Below, in pieces: positions 8,874 through 20,004 of a stretch of 64,000 nucleotides of DNA (its first letter is position 1; each line of letters opens with the position of its first letter). Below the pieces are notes generated by a model that saw only the letters and a program-made list of their open reading frames with translations, had not been told where the DNA came from and searched no databases. This DNA is from Streptomyces macrolidinus (lineage in GTDB: Bacteria; Actinomycetota; Actinomycetes; Streptomycetales; Streptomycetaceae), in NCBI RefSeq assembly GCF_023887685.1, contig NZ_JAMWMR010000011.1, positions 62,001 to 126,000 of the forward strand. The letters are read 5' to 3'. The translations under genes were made by a program, and so were the position numbers.

Positions 8874-9085
8874 TTGTCCACAGCCCGCAGATGATCTTGT
8901 GCACAGTGCGGAGAACACGCGTGCCCCCTGTCGCCGACTGGAGTTTTCCCAGGTGGGACAGGGGGCGAACAGGTTTACGAGGCCCGGTGATTCCGTCATA
9001 CCGACGTCACGACCCCCATGAGTTATCCACAGATCGTCGTTCTTTTTCCACCGCCCCACCCTTCTGTGGACAAGGCTGTGGATAA
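8874..9085. other. Cluster of DnaA boxes between rhomboid gene and crgA
   Basis: Four perfect boxes: TTGTCCACA at 8874-8882 (+), TTATCCACA at 9023-9031 (+), TTGTCCACA at 9065-9073 (-), TTATCCACA at 9077-9085 (-). There is also a one-mismatch box TTGTGCACA at 8897-8905. No ORF with coding character lies in 8831-9093. Clusters of high-affinity DnaA boxes outside oriC that moderate initiation are known in S. coelicolor; this may be one of them. Confidence 0.8.
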
Positions 9086-9093
9086 CTAGGCCG

Positions 9094-9348
9094 CTACTTC
9101 CACTGCGTGGAGACGCCGAAGCCCGCCGCGATGAACGCGAAGCCCACGATGATGTTCTTGTTGCCCAGCGCGTCCACCGGCAGGGACCCGTCGGTCACGT
9201 AGAAGACGACAATCCAGGCGAGCCCGATGACGAACATGGCCAGCATGACCGGTACGACCCAGCGGCGGCTGCTGAGGTTGACGCTCGTCGTCTGCTTCGA
9301 CGGCGGGGGCGTGTAGTCGGCCTTCTTGCGGATACGTGACTTCGGCAC
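9094..9348 (-). CDS. crgA: Cell division inhibitor/septum placement protein CrgA
   Basis: 84-residue membrane protein that coordinates septation with growth and interacts with FtsZ/FtsI in actinobacteria. The N-terminus [14 protein letters not shown] is the family signature. Two transmembrane helices lie at about 29-51 ([21 protein letters not shown]) and 63-81 ([20 protein letters not shown]), joined by a short external loop. GTG 9348 is preceded by GGAGAG; the longer reading to 9426 adds residues unlike any CrgA. It is divergent from the DUF881 gene. The DnaA-box cluster lies immediately past its 3' end. Confidence 0.96.
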   Translation of the reverse strand: MPKSRIRKKADYTPPPSKQTTSVNLSSRRWVVPVMLAMFVIGLAWIVVFYVTDGSLPVDALGNKNIIVGFAFIAAGFGVSTQWK

Positions 9349-9488
9349 GAGAGTCTCTCCTGTCGATGCGCTGCGTGGCCACGCAGGGAACGGGGGCGCG
9401 TTCCGGGGCAGCGTACAAGGGGACACCGGCGCTCCCCCGGGCGTCCGTTAGCGTAGTGCTTCCGAGGCGCCGAAGGAGATAAGGGTAC

Positions 9489-10292
9489 GTGAGCGATACG
9501 GCCGACTCCCCCCAGGGGGGTTCCGGTTCGCCGGAATCGAAGTCCACGTCCTCCCCCGGGCACCGGCTCCGGCCCGTGCGCGTGCTCACGGTGGGTGTCT
9601 TCGCGCTCGCGGGGCTCATCTTCTTCACGAGCTTCGACACGGCCAAGGGGACCAACATCCGTACGGACTCCTCGCTGCTGAAGCTCTCGGACCTCATCCA
9701 CGAGCGCAGCCACAAGAACGCCCGGCTCGACGAGTCCAACGCCGCGCTGCGCGACGACGTCGAGGGCCTGGCCAAGCGGACCGGCGGCAGCACCGGCAAG
9801 GCGGAGCAGGCACGGCTCGCTGCGCTGGAGAAGAACGCGGGCACCCGGAAGCTCACCGGCAAGGCCATCACCGTCACGCTCAACGACGCGCCACCGAACG
9901 CGACCGCCAAGCTTCCCGGCTACCCCGAGCCCCAGCCCGACTACCTGGTCATCCACCAGCAGGACCTCCAAGCCGTGGTGAACGCGCTGTGGCAGGGCGG
10001 TGCCGAGGGCATCAGGGTCATGGACCAGCGGCTGATCTCCACCAGCGCCGTGCGCTGCGTCGGCAACACCCTGATCCTCCAGGGCCGCGTCTACTCGCCT
10101 CCGTACAAGATCACCGCGGTCGGGGACCCGGAGAAGCTCAAGAAGGCGCTCGCCGACTCACCGGCGATCCAGAACTACATGGTCTACGTCAACGTCTACG
10201 GCCTCGGCTGGAAGGTCACCGACGACGGGACGGTGACCCTTCCCGGGTACACGGGCACGGTGGATCTGCACTACGCACAGCCCGTGCAGTAG
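9489..10292 (+). CDS. DUF881 family membrane-anchored protein
   Basis: 267 residues. A single membrane segment at about 31-48 (RVLTVGVFALAGLIFF) follows a Ser/Pro-rich cytosolic tail. A coiled-coil-like stretch (about 70-115, Leu/Glu/Lys/Arg-rich) precedes the extracytoplasmic DUF881 domain, with the motifs AITVTLNDAP, YLVIHQQDLQAVVNALWQGG and VRCVGNTLILQGRVYSPPY. Mycobacterial orthologues sit at the same position (Rv0012); role thought to be envelope-related but unproven. GTG 9489 follows GAAGGAGA. Confidence 0.92.
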   Translation: MSDTADSPQGGSGSPESKSTSSPGHRLRPVRVLTVGVFALAGLIFFTSFDTAKGTNIRTDSSLLKLSDLIHERSHKNARLDESNAALRDDVEGLAKRTGGSTGKAEQARLAALEKNAGTRKLTGKAITVTLNDAPPNATAKLPGYPEPQPDYLVIHQQDLQAVVNALWQGGAEGIRVMDQRLISTSAVRCVGNTLILQGRVYSPPYKITAVGDPEKLKKALADSPAIQNYMVYVNVYGLGWKVTDDGTVTLPGYTGTVDLHYAQPVQ

Positions 10293-10430
10293 GGCGGTCC
10301 CGCACGGTCCGGCGGAATTGTACGGCCCTTTGTCGATCCGATACCGGAACCACGAAACAGGCGGCTCGGCGCCGTTAGTCTGGTGGAGTACGGCGTGAGT
10401 CCGGTGCCGTGGTGAGACGGAAGGGACGGC

Positions 10431-10592
10431 ATGTACGGCTGGATCTGGCGGCATCTGCCGGGGAACGCGTGGGTGAGGGCGCTGCTGTCGGCGGTGCTGG
10501 TGCTGGCCGTGGTCTACGTCCTGTTCCAGTACGTCTTCCCGTGGGCCGAACCGCTGCTGCCCTTCAACGATGTGACGGTGGACAACCAGTGA
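10431..10592 (+). CDS. 53-residue single-pass membrane peptide upstream of pabA
   Basis: MYGWIWRHLPGNAWVRALLSAVLVLAVVYVLFQYVFPWAEPLLPFNDVTVDNQ-type small protein (sequence shown in pieces: MYGWIWRHLPGNAWVRALLS then VLVLAVVYVLFQYVFPW). One membrane helix at about 18-40. ATG 10431 is preceded by GGAAGGGA. Its TGA stop overlaps the GTG start of pabA by 4 bp, implying translational coupling. Conserved in this position in Streptomyces as far as I recall; function unknown. Confidence 0.8.
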   Translation: MYGWIWRHLPGNAWVRALLSAVLVLAVVYVLFQYVFPWAEPLLPFNDVTVDNQ

Positions 10593-11230
10593 GTGTGCGC
10601 ATTCTCGTCGTCGACAACTACGACAGCTTCGTCTTCAACCTGGTGCAGTACCTGTACCAGTTGGGCGCCGAGTGCGAGGTGCTGCGCAACGACGAGGTGT
10701 CGACGGCGCACGCCCAGGGCGGAGGGTTCGACGGCGTGCTGCTGTCCCCCGGCCCCGGGACCCCGCAGGAGGCGGGCGTCTGCGTCGAGATGGTGCGGCA
10801 CTGCGCCGCGACCGGCGTCCCCGTCTTCGGTGTCTGCCTGGGCATGCAGTCGATGCAGGTGGCCTATGGCGGTGTCGTCGACCGGGCGCCCGAGCTGCTG
10901 CACGGCAAGACCTCACTCGTCGAGCACGAGGGCAAGGGCGTCTTCGCCGGGCTGCCCTCCCCCTTCACCGCGACCCGCTATCACTCCCTGGCCGCCGCGC
11001 CGGAGACGGTGCCGGCCGAACTGGAGGTCACGGCGCGGACGCACGACGGGATCATCATGGGGCTCAGGCACCGTGAACTCCCTGTCGAGGGCGTGCAGTT
11101 CCACCCCGAGTCGGTGCTGACCGAGCACGGCCACCGGATGCTGGCCAACTGGCTGGCGGAATGCGGCGACCAGGAGGCCGTGGCGAGGTCGACGGGGCTT
11201 GCCCCGGTGGTGGGCAGGGCCACGGCGTGA
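10589..11230 (+). CDS. pabA: Glutamine amidotransferase of aminodeoxychorismate/anthranilate synthase
   Basis: Class I glutamine amidotransferase (component II) that supplies ammonia for p-aminobenzoate or anthranilate synthesis. 213 residues. Catalytic triad: Cys83 in FGVCLGMQSM, His172 and Glu174 in GVQFHPESV. The oxyanion segment SPGPGTP is at 53-59 and the N-terminal motif VVDNYDSFVFNLV is present. GTG 10589 overlaps the upstream peptide stop. Its own stop overlaps the sortase start (GTGA), so at least three genes are coupled. No component I gene lies in the window. Corresponds to Rv0013 (trpG) by position. Confidence 0.94.
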   Translation: MSVRILVVDNYDSFVFNLVQYLYQLGAECEVLRNDEVSTAHAQGGGFDGVLLSPGPGTPQEAGVCVEMVRHCAATGVPVFGVCLGMQSMQVAYGGVVDRAPELLHGKTSLVEHEGKGVFAGLPSPFTATRYHSLAAAPETVPAELEVTARTHDGIIMGLRHRELPVEGVQFHPESVLTEHGHRMLANWLAECGDQEAVARSTGLAPVVGRATA

Positions 11231-12420
11231 CCGCGCTGCGCCCCGAGCGCGACAGCGGCGCGGCTCCCGTGGGTGCCGCGGACGACGGGGCCTCGTACGG
11301 GGAGCAGCCGTACGAGGGCTTCGGCGCGTGGCAGGGGCAGCAAGGGCGGCAGGGGTACGCGGGCACGGGCGCGGGGCGCGAGGGGGCGTCGTACGAGCAG
11401 CAGGCGCCGCAGTCCTCGTACGAGGCGACGGCGGTGCTTCCCGTCCTTTCCGGCTACGAGGACCCCGAGACGTACGAGGCACCGGACCGGCGGGGCGCCT
11501 TCGCGCCCAGGGACAGCGAGACCGTCGCGCTGCGCACCGTGGACATCGAGGGGATGCCGCGGGCCGCGGAGCGTGCCGGTGAGTCGTCCGGGCCCGCTCC
11601 CGGCGGCCGGGCCGCCCGGCGCAAGGCGGCCAGGAGACAGGGACGGCGGCACGCAGGACGGTCACAGACGGCCGAGAAGCCCGCTGGGAGCGCCGGAGCG
11701 GCGCCCCTGTCCCGGGTGGAGGCCCGACGGGCCGCACGGGCGCGCAAGCCCAGCGCGGGGGTCATCGCGAGCCGGGTGCTCGGCGAGCTGTTCATCACCA
11801 CCGGTGTCCTGATGCTGCTGTTCGTGACCTACCAGCTCTGGTGGTCGAACGTACGGGCGCACCAGCAGGCGGACCGAGCCGCTCAGCATCTCCAGCAGGA
11901 CTGGGCGAGCGGCAAGCGGGAGCCGGGGGAGTTCGAGCCGGGGCAGGGCTTCGCCATTCTGCACATCCCGAAGCTCGACGTGGCGGTGCCGATCGCGGAG
12001 GGCACGAGCAAGTCCGCGGTGCTCGACAAGGGGATGGTCGGGCACTACGGCGAGGAGGGCCTGAAGACGGCGATGCCGGACGCCAGGACGGGCAACTTCG
12101 GGCTCGCGGGCCACCGCAACACCCATGGGGAGCCGTTCCGGTACATCAACCGGCTGCAGCCGGGGGACAAGATCGTGGTCGAGACCCAGACGGAGTACTA
12201 CGTCTACACGATGGCGTCCCTCCTTCCGGTGACCTCACCGGCGAACACGAGTGTCCTCGATCCCGTACCGAAGGGGTCGGGTTTCACCAAGCCGGGCCGT
12301 TACATCACACTGACCACCTGCACGCCTGAATTCACCAGCAAGTACCGGCTGATCGTCTGGGGCAAGATGGTCGAGGAACGGCCGCGCAGCAAGGGCAAAC
12401 CGGACGCGCTCATTCGGTAG
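11227..12420 (+). CDS. Class E sortase with long N-terminal extension
   Basis: 397-residue membrane-anchored transpeptidase that attaches surface proteins to peptidoglycan. Residues 1-180 are cytosolic, first Gly/Tyr/Gln-rich and then strongly basic (RRKAARRQGRRHAGR). The anchor helix is at about 182-205. Sortase domain: catalytic His296 (LAGHRNTHG), Cys365 (TLTTCTP) and Arg374 (SKYRLIVWG). The TLTTC signature and YRLIVWG mark class E, which recognises LAxTG. The GTG start overlaps the pabA stop by 4 bp. A second sortase follows 5 bp later. Confidence 0.94.
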   Translation: MTALRPERDSGAAPVGAADDGASYGEQPYEGFGAWQGQQGRQGYAGTGAGREGASYEQQAPQSSYEATAVLPVLSGYEDPETYEAPDRRGAFAPRDSETVALRTVDIEGMPRAAERAGESSGPAPGGRAARRKAARRQGRRHAGRSQTAEKPAGSAGAAPLSRVEARRAARARKPSAGVIASRVLGELFITTGVLMLLFVTYQLWWSNVRAHQQADRAAQHLQQDWASGKREPGEFEPGQGFAILHIPKLDVAVPIAEGTSKSAVLDKGMVGHYGEEGLKTAMPDARTGNFGLAGHRNTHGEPFRYINRLQPGDKIVVETQTEYYVYTMASLLPVTSPANTSVLDPVPKGSGFTKPGRYITLTTCTPEFTSKYRLIVWGKMVEERPRSKGKPDALIR

Positions 12421-12425
12421 GGCAT

Positions 12426-13226
12426 GTGGGCGCACGAGCACGTGGAACAGGCGGGGCAGACGCAGTGGGAGTGACGACCGACCAGGACGAGCAGAACGGC
12501 GCGCCGTCACCGGGCCTCGCCCCCTCCCCGGTGCCGCGGCGCCGCGGGCGGCGCCGGATCGCGCTGGCGGTCAGCTTCCTCGGGGAACTGCTGATCACGG
12601 CGGGCCTGGTGCTCGGACTGTTCGTCGTCTACTCACTGTGGTGGACGAACATACTCGCGGACCGCCAGGCCGACCGGCAGGGCGACAAGGTGCGCGACCA
12701 CTGGGCGGCGGGCAAGGACAGCGGGCCCGGCGCCCTGGACACCAAGGACGGCATCGGCTTCCTGCATGTGCCGGCGATGCACAACGGCGAGGTGCTGGTC
12801 GAGAAGGGCACGTCGACGAGCATCCTCAACGACGGCGTGGCCGGCTACTACACGGACCCGGTCAAGGCGACGCTGCCGACGACGGGGAAGAACGGCAACT
12901 TCACGCTGGCCGCGCACCGGGACGGGCACGGGGCGAAGTTCCACAACATCCACAAGCTGAAGGACGGCGACCCGATCGTCTTCGAGACGAAGGACAAGTG
13001 GTACGTCTACAAGGTCTTCGCGACCCTTCCGGAGACCTCGAAGTACAACGTGGACGTCCTCACCGCCGTCCCGAAGGAAGCGGGCGTGAAGAAGCCGGGC
13101 CACTACATCACGCTGACGACGTGCACACCGATCTATACGTCGGAGTACCGGTACATCGTGTGGGGCGAGTTGGAGCGCGTGGAGAAGGTGGACGGCAAGC
13201 GGACGCCGCCGAAGGAACTGCGCTGA
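12426..13226 (+). CDS. Second class E sortase
   Basis: 266 residues from GTG 12426; an in-frame GTG at 12471 is an equally plausible start that removes 15 residues. Membrane helix about 43-65 (ALAVSFLGELLITAGLVLGLFVVYSLWW) after a basic RRRGRRR. Catalytic His164 (LAAHRDGHG), Cys233 (TLTTCTP) and Arg242. His-to-Cys spacing (69 residues) equals that of the upstream paralogue, so the two arose by tandem duplication, but this copy lacks the long N-terminal extension. A strong shared terminator at 13256-13294 ends the operon. Confidence 0.94.
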   Translation: MGARARGTGGADAVGVTTDQDEQNGAPSPGLAPSPVPRRRGRRRIALAVSFLGELLITAGLVLGLFVVYSLWWTNILADRQADRQGDKVRDHWAAGKDSGPGALDTKDGIGFLHVPAMHNGEVLVEKGTSTSILNDGVAGYYTDPVKATLPTTGKNGNFTLAAHRDGHGAKFHNIHKLKDGDPIVFETKDKWYVYKVFATLPETSKYNVDVLTAVPKEAGVKKPGHYITLTTCTPIYTSEYRYIVWGELERVEKVDGKRTPPKELR

Positions 13227-13255
13227 GCGGGATGCCGCCTCGGCCCTGATGACGC

Positions 13256-13294
13256 CCAAGGGCCTGGAATCCGTCATGGATTCCAGGCCCTTGG
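13256..13294. terminator. Bidirectional terminator between sortase and pknB
   Basis: Perfect 17-bp stem (CCAAGGGCCTGGAATCC and complement) with loop GTCAT, between convergent genes ending at 13226 and 13334. Confidence 0.92.
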
Positions 13295-13333
13295 CGAACT
13301 CCGCGCGGACCGCGGCGAGTTCTTACCGCTGTT

Positions 13334-15298
<1,965 letters not shown>

Positions 15299-15468
15299 AG
15301 CTTCCTACCAGCCCTCTCCGTCGGTCCCGACCACACCCGCGTGTGGTCCGGCGGTGTGCTGTCCGGGCATACGCTACCCGGCTCGCTCTGCGTGACCTGG
15401 CCACATCCGCCACCCGATACAGGACCGGTATCGCAACGTGCACCGATGTGAAGGGGACGTGACGGGGG

Positions 15469-16947
15469 TCACTGCCTGCTGTCGATGACAGCCTTCATGA
15501 CGTTCTTCGCGATGGGGGCGGCGAGGCCACCGCCGGAGATGTCGCCGCGGTTGGCGTTCTCGTCCTCGACCACCACGGCCACGGCGACCGGCGAGCTGCC
15601 GTCGCTCATCTTCGCGTAGGAGATGAACCAGGCGTACGGCTTGCCGGAGTTGTTGATGCCGTGCTGGGCGGTACCGGTCTTGCCGCCCACGGTGACGCCG
15701 TTGCCGAGCTGCGCGTTCGTGCCGGTGCCGGTCTTGACGACCGTCTCCATCATCGACTGCAGGATCTGGGCGTTCTTCGAGGACAGCGGCTGGCTCAGCT
15801 CCTCCGGCTGCGTCTGCTCCAGGGTGTCGACGCTCGGTGACTGGAGCTTGTCGACCATGTACGGCTTCATCAGCTTGCCGTCGTTGGCGATCGCCGAGAC
15901 GACCATGGCCATCTGCAGCGGGGTGGCCGCGGTGTTGAACTGGCCGATGGAGGACAGGGCCGTCTGTGACACGTTCATGTCCTTGGAGAACACGGAGGCG
16001 TCGGCGCGGGTCGGGACGAACTGCTGCTTGTTGAAGCCGAACTTCTCCGCCTCCTCGAGCATCTTGTCGTTGCCGAGGTCCGCGCCGATCTTGCCGAAGA
16101 CGGTGTTGCAGGAGACCCGCAGCGCCTCGCGCATGGTGGCGTTCTTGCAGGGGAGGTTGCCCTCGTTCTGCAACGGCGTGGTGGTGCCGGGCATGGTCCA
16201 CGGCAGCGGGGAGTCGGTGGGCTGGTCGGCCGAGGCGTACTTGCCGTTCTCCAGCGCGGCGGCGGCGGTGACCACCTTGAACGTGGAGCCCGGCGGGTAG
16301 GTCTCGCGCAGTGCCCGGTTCAGCATCGGGTCGCTGGGGTTGTTCTTCTTCTGCAGCCCCTCCCAGGCCTTGCCGTCGTAGCTGCCGGCGATCGACCCGG
16401 GGTCGTAGGACGGGTAGGAGGCCAGCGCGAGGATCTTGCCGGTGGACGGTTCCAGGGCGACGACGGCGCCCTTGCCGTGGCCCTGGAGCCCGTTGTAAGC
16501 CGCCTTCTGCGCCGCCGCGTTGAGCGTGGTGACGACGTTTCCGCCCTGCTTCGGCTTGCCGGTGAGCATGTCCAGGGTGTTGCGGAAGAAGAGCTTGTCG
16601 TCGGTGCCGGTGAGGATGCCGTCCTCGACGCCCTCGAGGAAGGTCGCGCCGTAGACCTGCGAGGCGTAGCCGGTCACGGGCGCCCACATGGGGCCGTCCT
16701 TGTACGTGCGCTTGTACTTCAGGTCGTTGAGCGCGTCGGTCTTGGTCTCCACCGACCCGGTGACCGGGGAGCCGCCGACGATGATGTCGCCGCGCGGCGA
16801 GGCGTAGCGGGTGATGTTGACGCGACGGTTGTCCTTGGCGTTCTTGAGGCTGTCGGCCTTGGCGTACTGGAGCCAGTTGACGCGGACGAGCAGCGCGAGG
16901 ACCAGGAGGCCGCAGAAGATCGCGATGCGGCGCACGGGCTTGTTCAC
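15469..16947 (-). CDS. pbpA: Penicillin-binding protein PbpA (class B transpeptidase)
   Basis: 492 residues. Membrane anchor at about 7-25 (RIAIFCGLLVLALLVRVNWL). Dimerisation region with the class B motif RGDIIV (52-57). Transpeptidase domain: STFK with nucleophile Ser221/Lys224, SCN (279-281) and KTG at 423-425 (VGGKTGTAQH). Works with the SEDS polymerase encoded directly upstream; its ATG overlaps the rodA stop by 4 bp (ATGA). PASTA domains are absent, as in mycobacterial PbpA. Likely regulated post-translationally by PknB/PstP. Confidence 0.96.
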   Translation of the reverse strand: MNKPVRRIAIFCGLLVLALLVRVNWLQYAKADSLKNAKDNRRVNITRYASPRGDIIVGGSPVTGSVETKTDALNDLKYKRTYKDGPMWAPVTGYASQVYGATFLEGVEDGILTGTDDKLFFRNTLDMLTGKPKQGGNVVTTLNAAAQKAAYNGLQGHGKGAVVALEPSTGKILALASYPSYDPGSIAGSYDGKAWEGLQKKNNPSDPMLNRALRETYPPGSTFKVVTAAAALENGKYASADQPTDSPLPWTMPGTTTPLQNEGNLPCKNATMREALRVSCNTVFGKIGADLGNDKMLEEAEKFGFNKQQFVPTRADASVFSKDMNVSQTALSSIGQFNTAATPLQMAMVVSAIANDGKLMKPYMVDKLQSPSVDTLEQTQPEELSQPLSSKNAQILQSMMETVVKTGTGTNAQLGNGVTVGGKTGTAQHGINNSGKPYAWFISYAKMSDGSSPVAVAVVVEDENANRGDISGGGLAAPIAKNVMKAVIDSRQ

Positions 16948-18392
16948 GGGCGGACCACCTGGGTCATCTCGGCGTCGGGGTTGGGAGCGGGGGACGGGGC
17001 GGGTCTGCGCGCCGTGTCGCTGATGCGCAGAAGGATGCCGATCAGCACCCAGTTGGCGATGACGGAGGATCCGCCGTAGGCCAGGAAGGGCATCGTCATA
17101 CCGGTCAGCGGGATGAGCCCCATGACACCGCCGGCGACGACGAAGACCTGGAGCGCGAAGGCGCCGGACAGGCCGACGGCCAGCAGCTTGCCGAACGGGT
17201 CGCGGGCGGCGAGGGCGGTGCGCACGCCGCGCTCCACGATCAGACCGTAGACCAGCAGGATCGCCATGAGGCCGGCCAGACCCAGCTCCTCACCGAAGGT
17301 GGCGAGGACGAAGTCGGAGTTGGCGGCGAAGCGGATGAGGTCGGAGTGGCCCTGGCCGAGGCCGGAGCCGAGAGTGCCGCCGGACCCGAACGCCCACAGA
17401 GCCTGCTGGAGCTGCTCGGAGTGCACGACGCCGTCTTTGACCCCGGCCCGGCTGAGCAGGTACTCGTTCATCGGGTCGAGCCAGGCCTGCACACGCGTCT
17501 GGACGTGCGGTTCGAAGCTCGCCACACCGACGGCACCGGCTGCGGACATCAGCAGACCGAAGACGATCCAGCTCGTCCGCTCGGTCGCCACGTACAGCAT
17601 GATGACGAACATTCCGAAGAACAGCAGCGACGTACCGAGGTCGGTCTCGAAGACCAGGATGAGGATCGAGATCGCCCAGACGACGAGGATCGGGCCGAGG
17701 TCGCGGCCACGCGGCAGGTACAGCCCCATGAAGCGGCGGCTGGCGAGCGCGAGCGCGTCCCGCTTCACCATCAGATAGCCGGCGAAGAAGATCGCCAGGA
17801 CGATCTTCGCGAACTCACCGGGCTGGATGGAGAATCCGGCGACCGAGATCCAGATCTTGGCGCCGTAGGTGAGGTCGGCGCCGAGTCCCGGTACCAGCGG
17901 CAGCAGCAGCAGGATCAGCGCGCCGACCATGGAGATGTACGTGTAGCGCTGGAGGGCCCGGTGGTCCTTGAGGAAGATCAGTACGACCACGAACAGCCCG
18001 ATACCCAGGGCGGTGTACAGCAGTTGGCGGGGTGCCGCCGTGCCGGCCTGGTGGATGTGCTGCAACAGCTTGGACTGGTCGAGGCGCCAGATGACCACCA
18101 GACCGAGCCCGTTGAGCAGGGTGGCCAGCGGCAACAGGAGCGGGTCCGCGTACGGAGCGAACTTCCGTACGACGAGATGGCCCACGCCGGCCAGCAGACC
18201 GAGGCCGAGGCCGTAGCTTAGCAGGCCGGGCGGCACCGTGTTGTTGATGGCGAGGCCGACGTTGGCGTAGGCGAACACCGGGATGACGACGGCGAACACC
18301 AGCAGCGCCAGTTCGGTGTTGCGGCGGCTGGGCGCGCCGATCGCGCCGATCGTGGACGTGTGGTGCGTCGTCGAGTTCGTGCTGCTGCTCAT
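16944..18392 (-). CDS. rodA: SEDS-family peptidoglycan polymerase (RodA/FtsW type)
   Basis: 482 residues from ATG 18392, with about ten to twelve membrane helices. SEDS signatures: AKIVLAIFFAGYLMVKR after QPGEFAK, LFFGMFVIMLY, and the C-terminal block GLIPLTGMTMPFLAYGGSS. It polymerises glycan strands from lipid II together with PbpA. An upstream GTG (18413) is possible but adds seven residues of no family resemblance; GAGAGGG precedes ATG 18392 at a longish 12 bp. Third gene of the minus-strand operon. Confidence 0.95.
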   Translation of the reverse strand: MSSSTNSTTHHTSTIGAIGAPSRRNTELALLVFAVVIPVFAYANVGLAINNTVPPGLLSYGLGLGLLAGVGHLVVRKFAPYADPLLLPLATLLNGLGLVVIWRLDQSKLLQHIHQAGTAAPRQLLYTALGIGLFVVVLIFLKDHRALQRYTYISMVGALILLLLPLVPGLGADLTYGAKIWISVAGFSIQPGEFAKIVLAIFFAGYLMVKRDALALASRRFMGLYLPRGRDLGPILVVWAISILILVFETDLGTSLLFFGMFVIMLYVATERTSWIVFGLLMSAAGAVGVASFEPHVQTRVQAWLDPMNEYLLSRAGVKDGVVHSEQLQQALWAFGSGGTLGSGLGQGHSDLIRFAANSDFVLATFGEELGLAGLMAILLVYGLIVERGVRTALAARDPFGKLLAVGLSGAFALQVFVVAGGVMGLIPLTGMTMPFLAYGGSSVIANWVLIGILLRISDTARRPAPSPAPNPDAEMTQVVRP

Positions 18393-18420
18393 GGGTGTGA
18401 CAGGCCCTCTCACGGCTCGC

Positions 18421-19884
18421 TTACTGCTTACCGCACAGTGAGACGACCTTCTGCTCTTCCTCCGAGAGGGTGGGGCCGGGTGTGGACGTGGGTGCGGTCT
18501 GGGTCTTGGTCTGCGACGCGTTCGGTGTCGGGGTGGCCTTGGACTTGGCGGTCCGCTCCTCCGTGGCCCGGCGCTCGGCGTCCTTCTTGCACGCGGACGC
18601 CTGGACGGCCAGCTCGGTGACCTTGGACTGGGCCGCCTTGAGGTTGCCCTGGGCGATGGTCGCCCTGACCTGCTTCTGCTGGTAGGGCGGCAGGTACTTG
18701 AGTTCGATCTCCGGGTGGTCCTTCTGCACCTTCGACAGCGACAGCCAGGCCAGGTCCTGGCTGATGCCGCGGTACAGCGCGACGTGCTCGCCCTCGGCGC
18801 CGACGTAGTACTGCGTCTGCGTCCAGCGGTAGCCGCCGTACAGCCCGCCGCCGACGAGGGCGAGCGCCAGGGCCGAGTAGAGCGACCCCTTGAGCCACTT
18901 GCGGCCCTTCTTCGGCTTGACGAAGTCCTCGTCGCTGTAGGAGTCGAAGCTGCCCGACGAGTCGTAACCCTCGCCGTCGCCGCTGCCGGGGGGCCCGAAC
19001 TCGCCTCCGCCGCCCTGCCGGGGCGCCGGGCGGCCGAGGCCGGAGGCGCGGCCCGCGGGGGTCTGCATGATGCCGTTGTCCTGCGCGTACTGCTGGTTCT
19101 CGGCGACCGCGCCCACCACGACGGGGGTGTCGGACAACTGCGCCGCGAGGGTGTCCCCGGTGTCCAGGTCGAGGACGTCGGCGATGATGACGGTGATGTT
19201 GTCGGGGCCGCCGCCGCGCAGCGCGAGCTGGATCAGCTCCTGCACGGTCTCCTGCGGGCCCTGGTAGCTGGCGAGGGTCTCCTCCATCGTCTGGTGGGAG
19301 ACCACGCCGGACAGGCCGTCCGAGCAGATCAGATACCGGTCGCCGGCGCGCACCTCGCGGATCGACAGGTCGGGTTCGACGCGGTCGCCGCTGCCGAGCG
19401 CGCGCATGAGGAGCGAGCGCTGCGGGTGGGTGGTGGCCTCTTCCTCGGTGATACGGCCCTCGTCTACGAGCCGCTGCACCCAGGTGTGGTCCTGTGTGAT
19501 CTGCGTCAGGACGCCGTCGCGCAGCAGATACGCGCGGGAGTCGCCGACATGGACGAGCCCGAGTCGCTGACCGGTCCACAGCAGGGCGGTGAGGGTGGTC
19601 CCCATGCCTTCGAGCTGGGGGTCCTCCTCGACCATGGCGCGCAACTGGTCGTTGGCGCGCTGCACGGCGGTGCCGAGCGAGGTGAGGATGTCGGATCCGG
19701 GGACGTCGTCGTCCAGCGCGACGATGGTGGAGATCACCTCGGAGGAGGCGACCTCACCGGCGGCCTGGCCGCCCATTCCGTCGGCGATCGCGAGCAGGCG
19801 CGGACCGGCGTAGCCGGAGTCCTCGTTGCCCTCGCGGATCATGCCTTTGTGCGATCCGGCGGCGAAGCGCAGTGACAGACTCAT
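18421..19884 (-). CDS. pstP: PP2C-family Ser/Thr phosphatase
   Basis: 487 residues. Metal-dependent phosphatase that reverses PknB-type phosphorylation. PP2C motifs: REGNEDSGY (metal Asp22), AIADGMGG (Asp35), GLVHVGDSRAYLLRDG, SDGLSGVV and GGGPDNITVI. A Gly/Ser-rich linker precedes a membrane helix (SLYSALALALVGGGLYGGYRW). The extracytoplasmic tail contains a helical region and ends in a Thr/Lys-rich stretch plus EEEQKVVSLCGKQ. ATG 19884 has GAGGTG upstream; earlier in-frame starts to 19929 are less likely. Adjacent to fhaB and rodA as in Mycobacterium. Confidence 0.95.
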   Translation of the reverse strand: MSLSLRFAAGSHKGMIREGNEDSGYAGPRLLAIADGMGGQAAGEVASSEVISTIVALDDDVPGSDILTSLGTAVQRANDQLRAMVEEDPQLEGMGTTLTALLWTGQRLGLVHVGDSRAYLLRDGVLTQITQDHTWVQRLVDEGRITEEEATTHPQRSLLMRALGSGDRVEPDLSIREVRAGDRYLICSDGLSGVVSHQTMEETLASYQGPQETVQELIQLALRGGGPDNITVIIADVLDLDTGDTLAAQLSDTPVVVGAVAENQQYAQDNGIMQTPAGRASGLGRPAPRQGGGGEFGPPGSGDGEGYDSSGSFDSYSDEDFVKPKKGRKWLKGSLYSALALALVGGGLYGGYRWTQTQYYVGAEGEHVALYRGISQDLAWLSLSKVQKDHPEIELKYLPPYQQKQVRATIAQGNLKAAQSKVTELAVQASACKKDAERRATEERTAKSKATPTPNASQTKTQTAPTSTPGPTLSEEEQKVVSLCGKQ

Positions 19885-20004
19885 GTGCACCTCGCCCGTC
19901 GGCTCCGGGTACATCCGCACGGTGCCCACCCTCCGGTCGGGAGCGCGCCGAGGCCCGTCGTCCGGGCCGCTGCCGCGTGCTCGCTCCGCTCGCTCATTGT
20001 CGTA

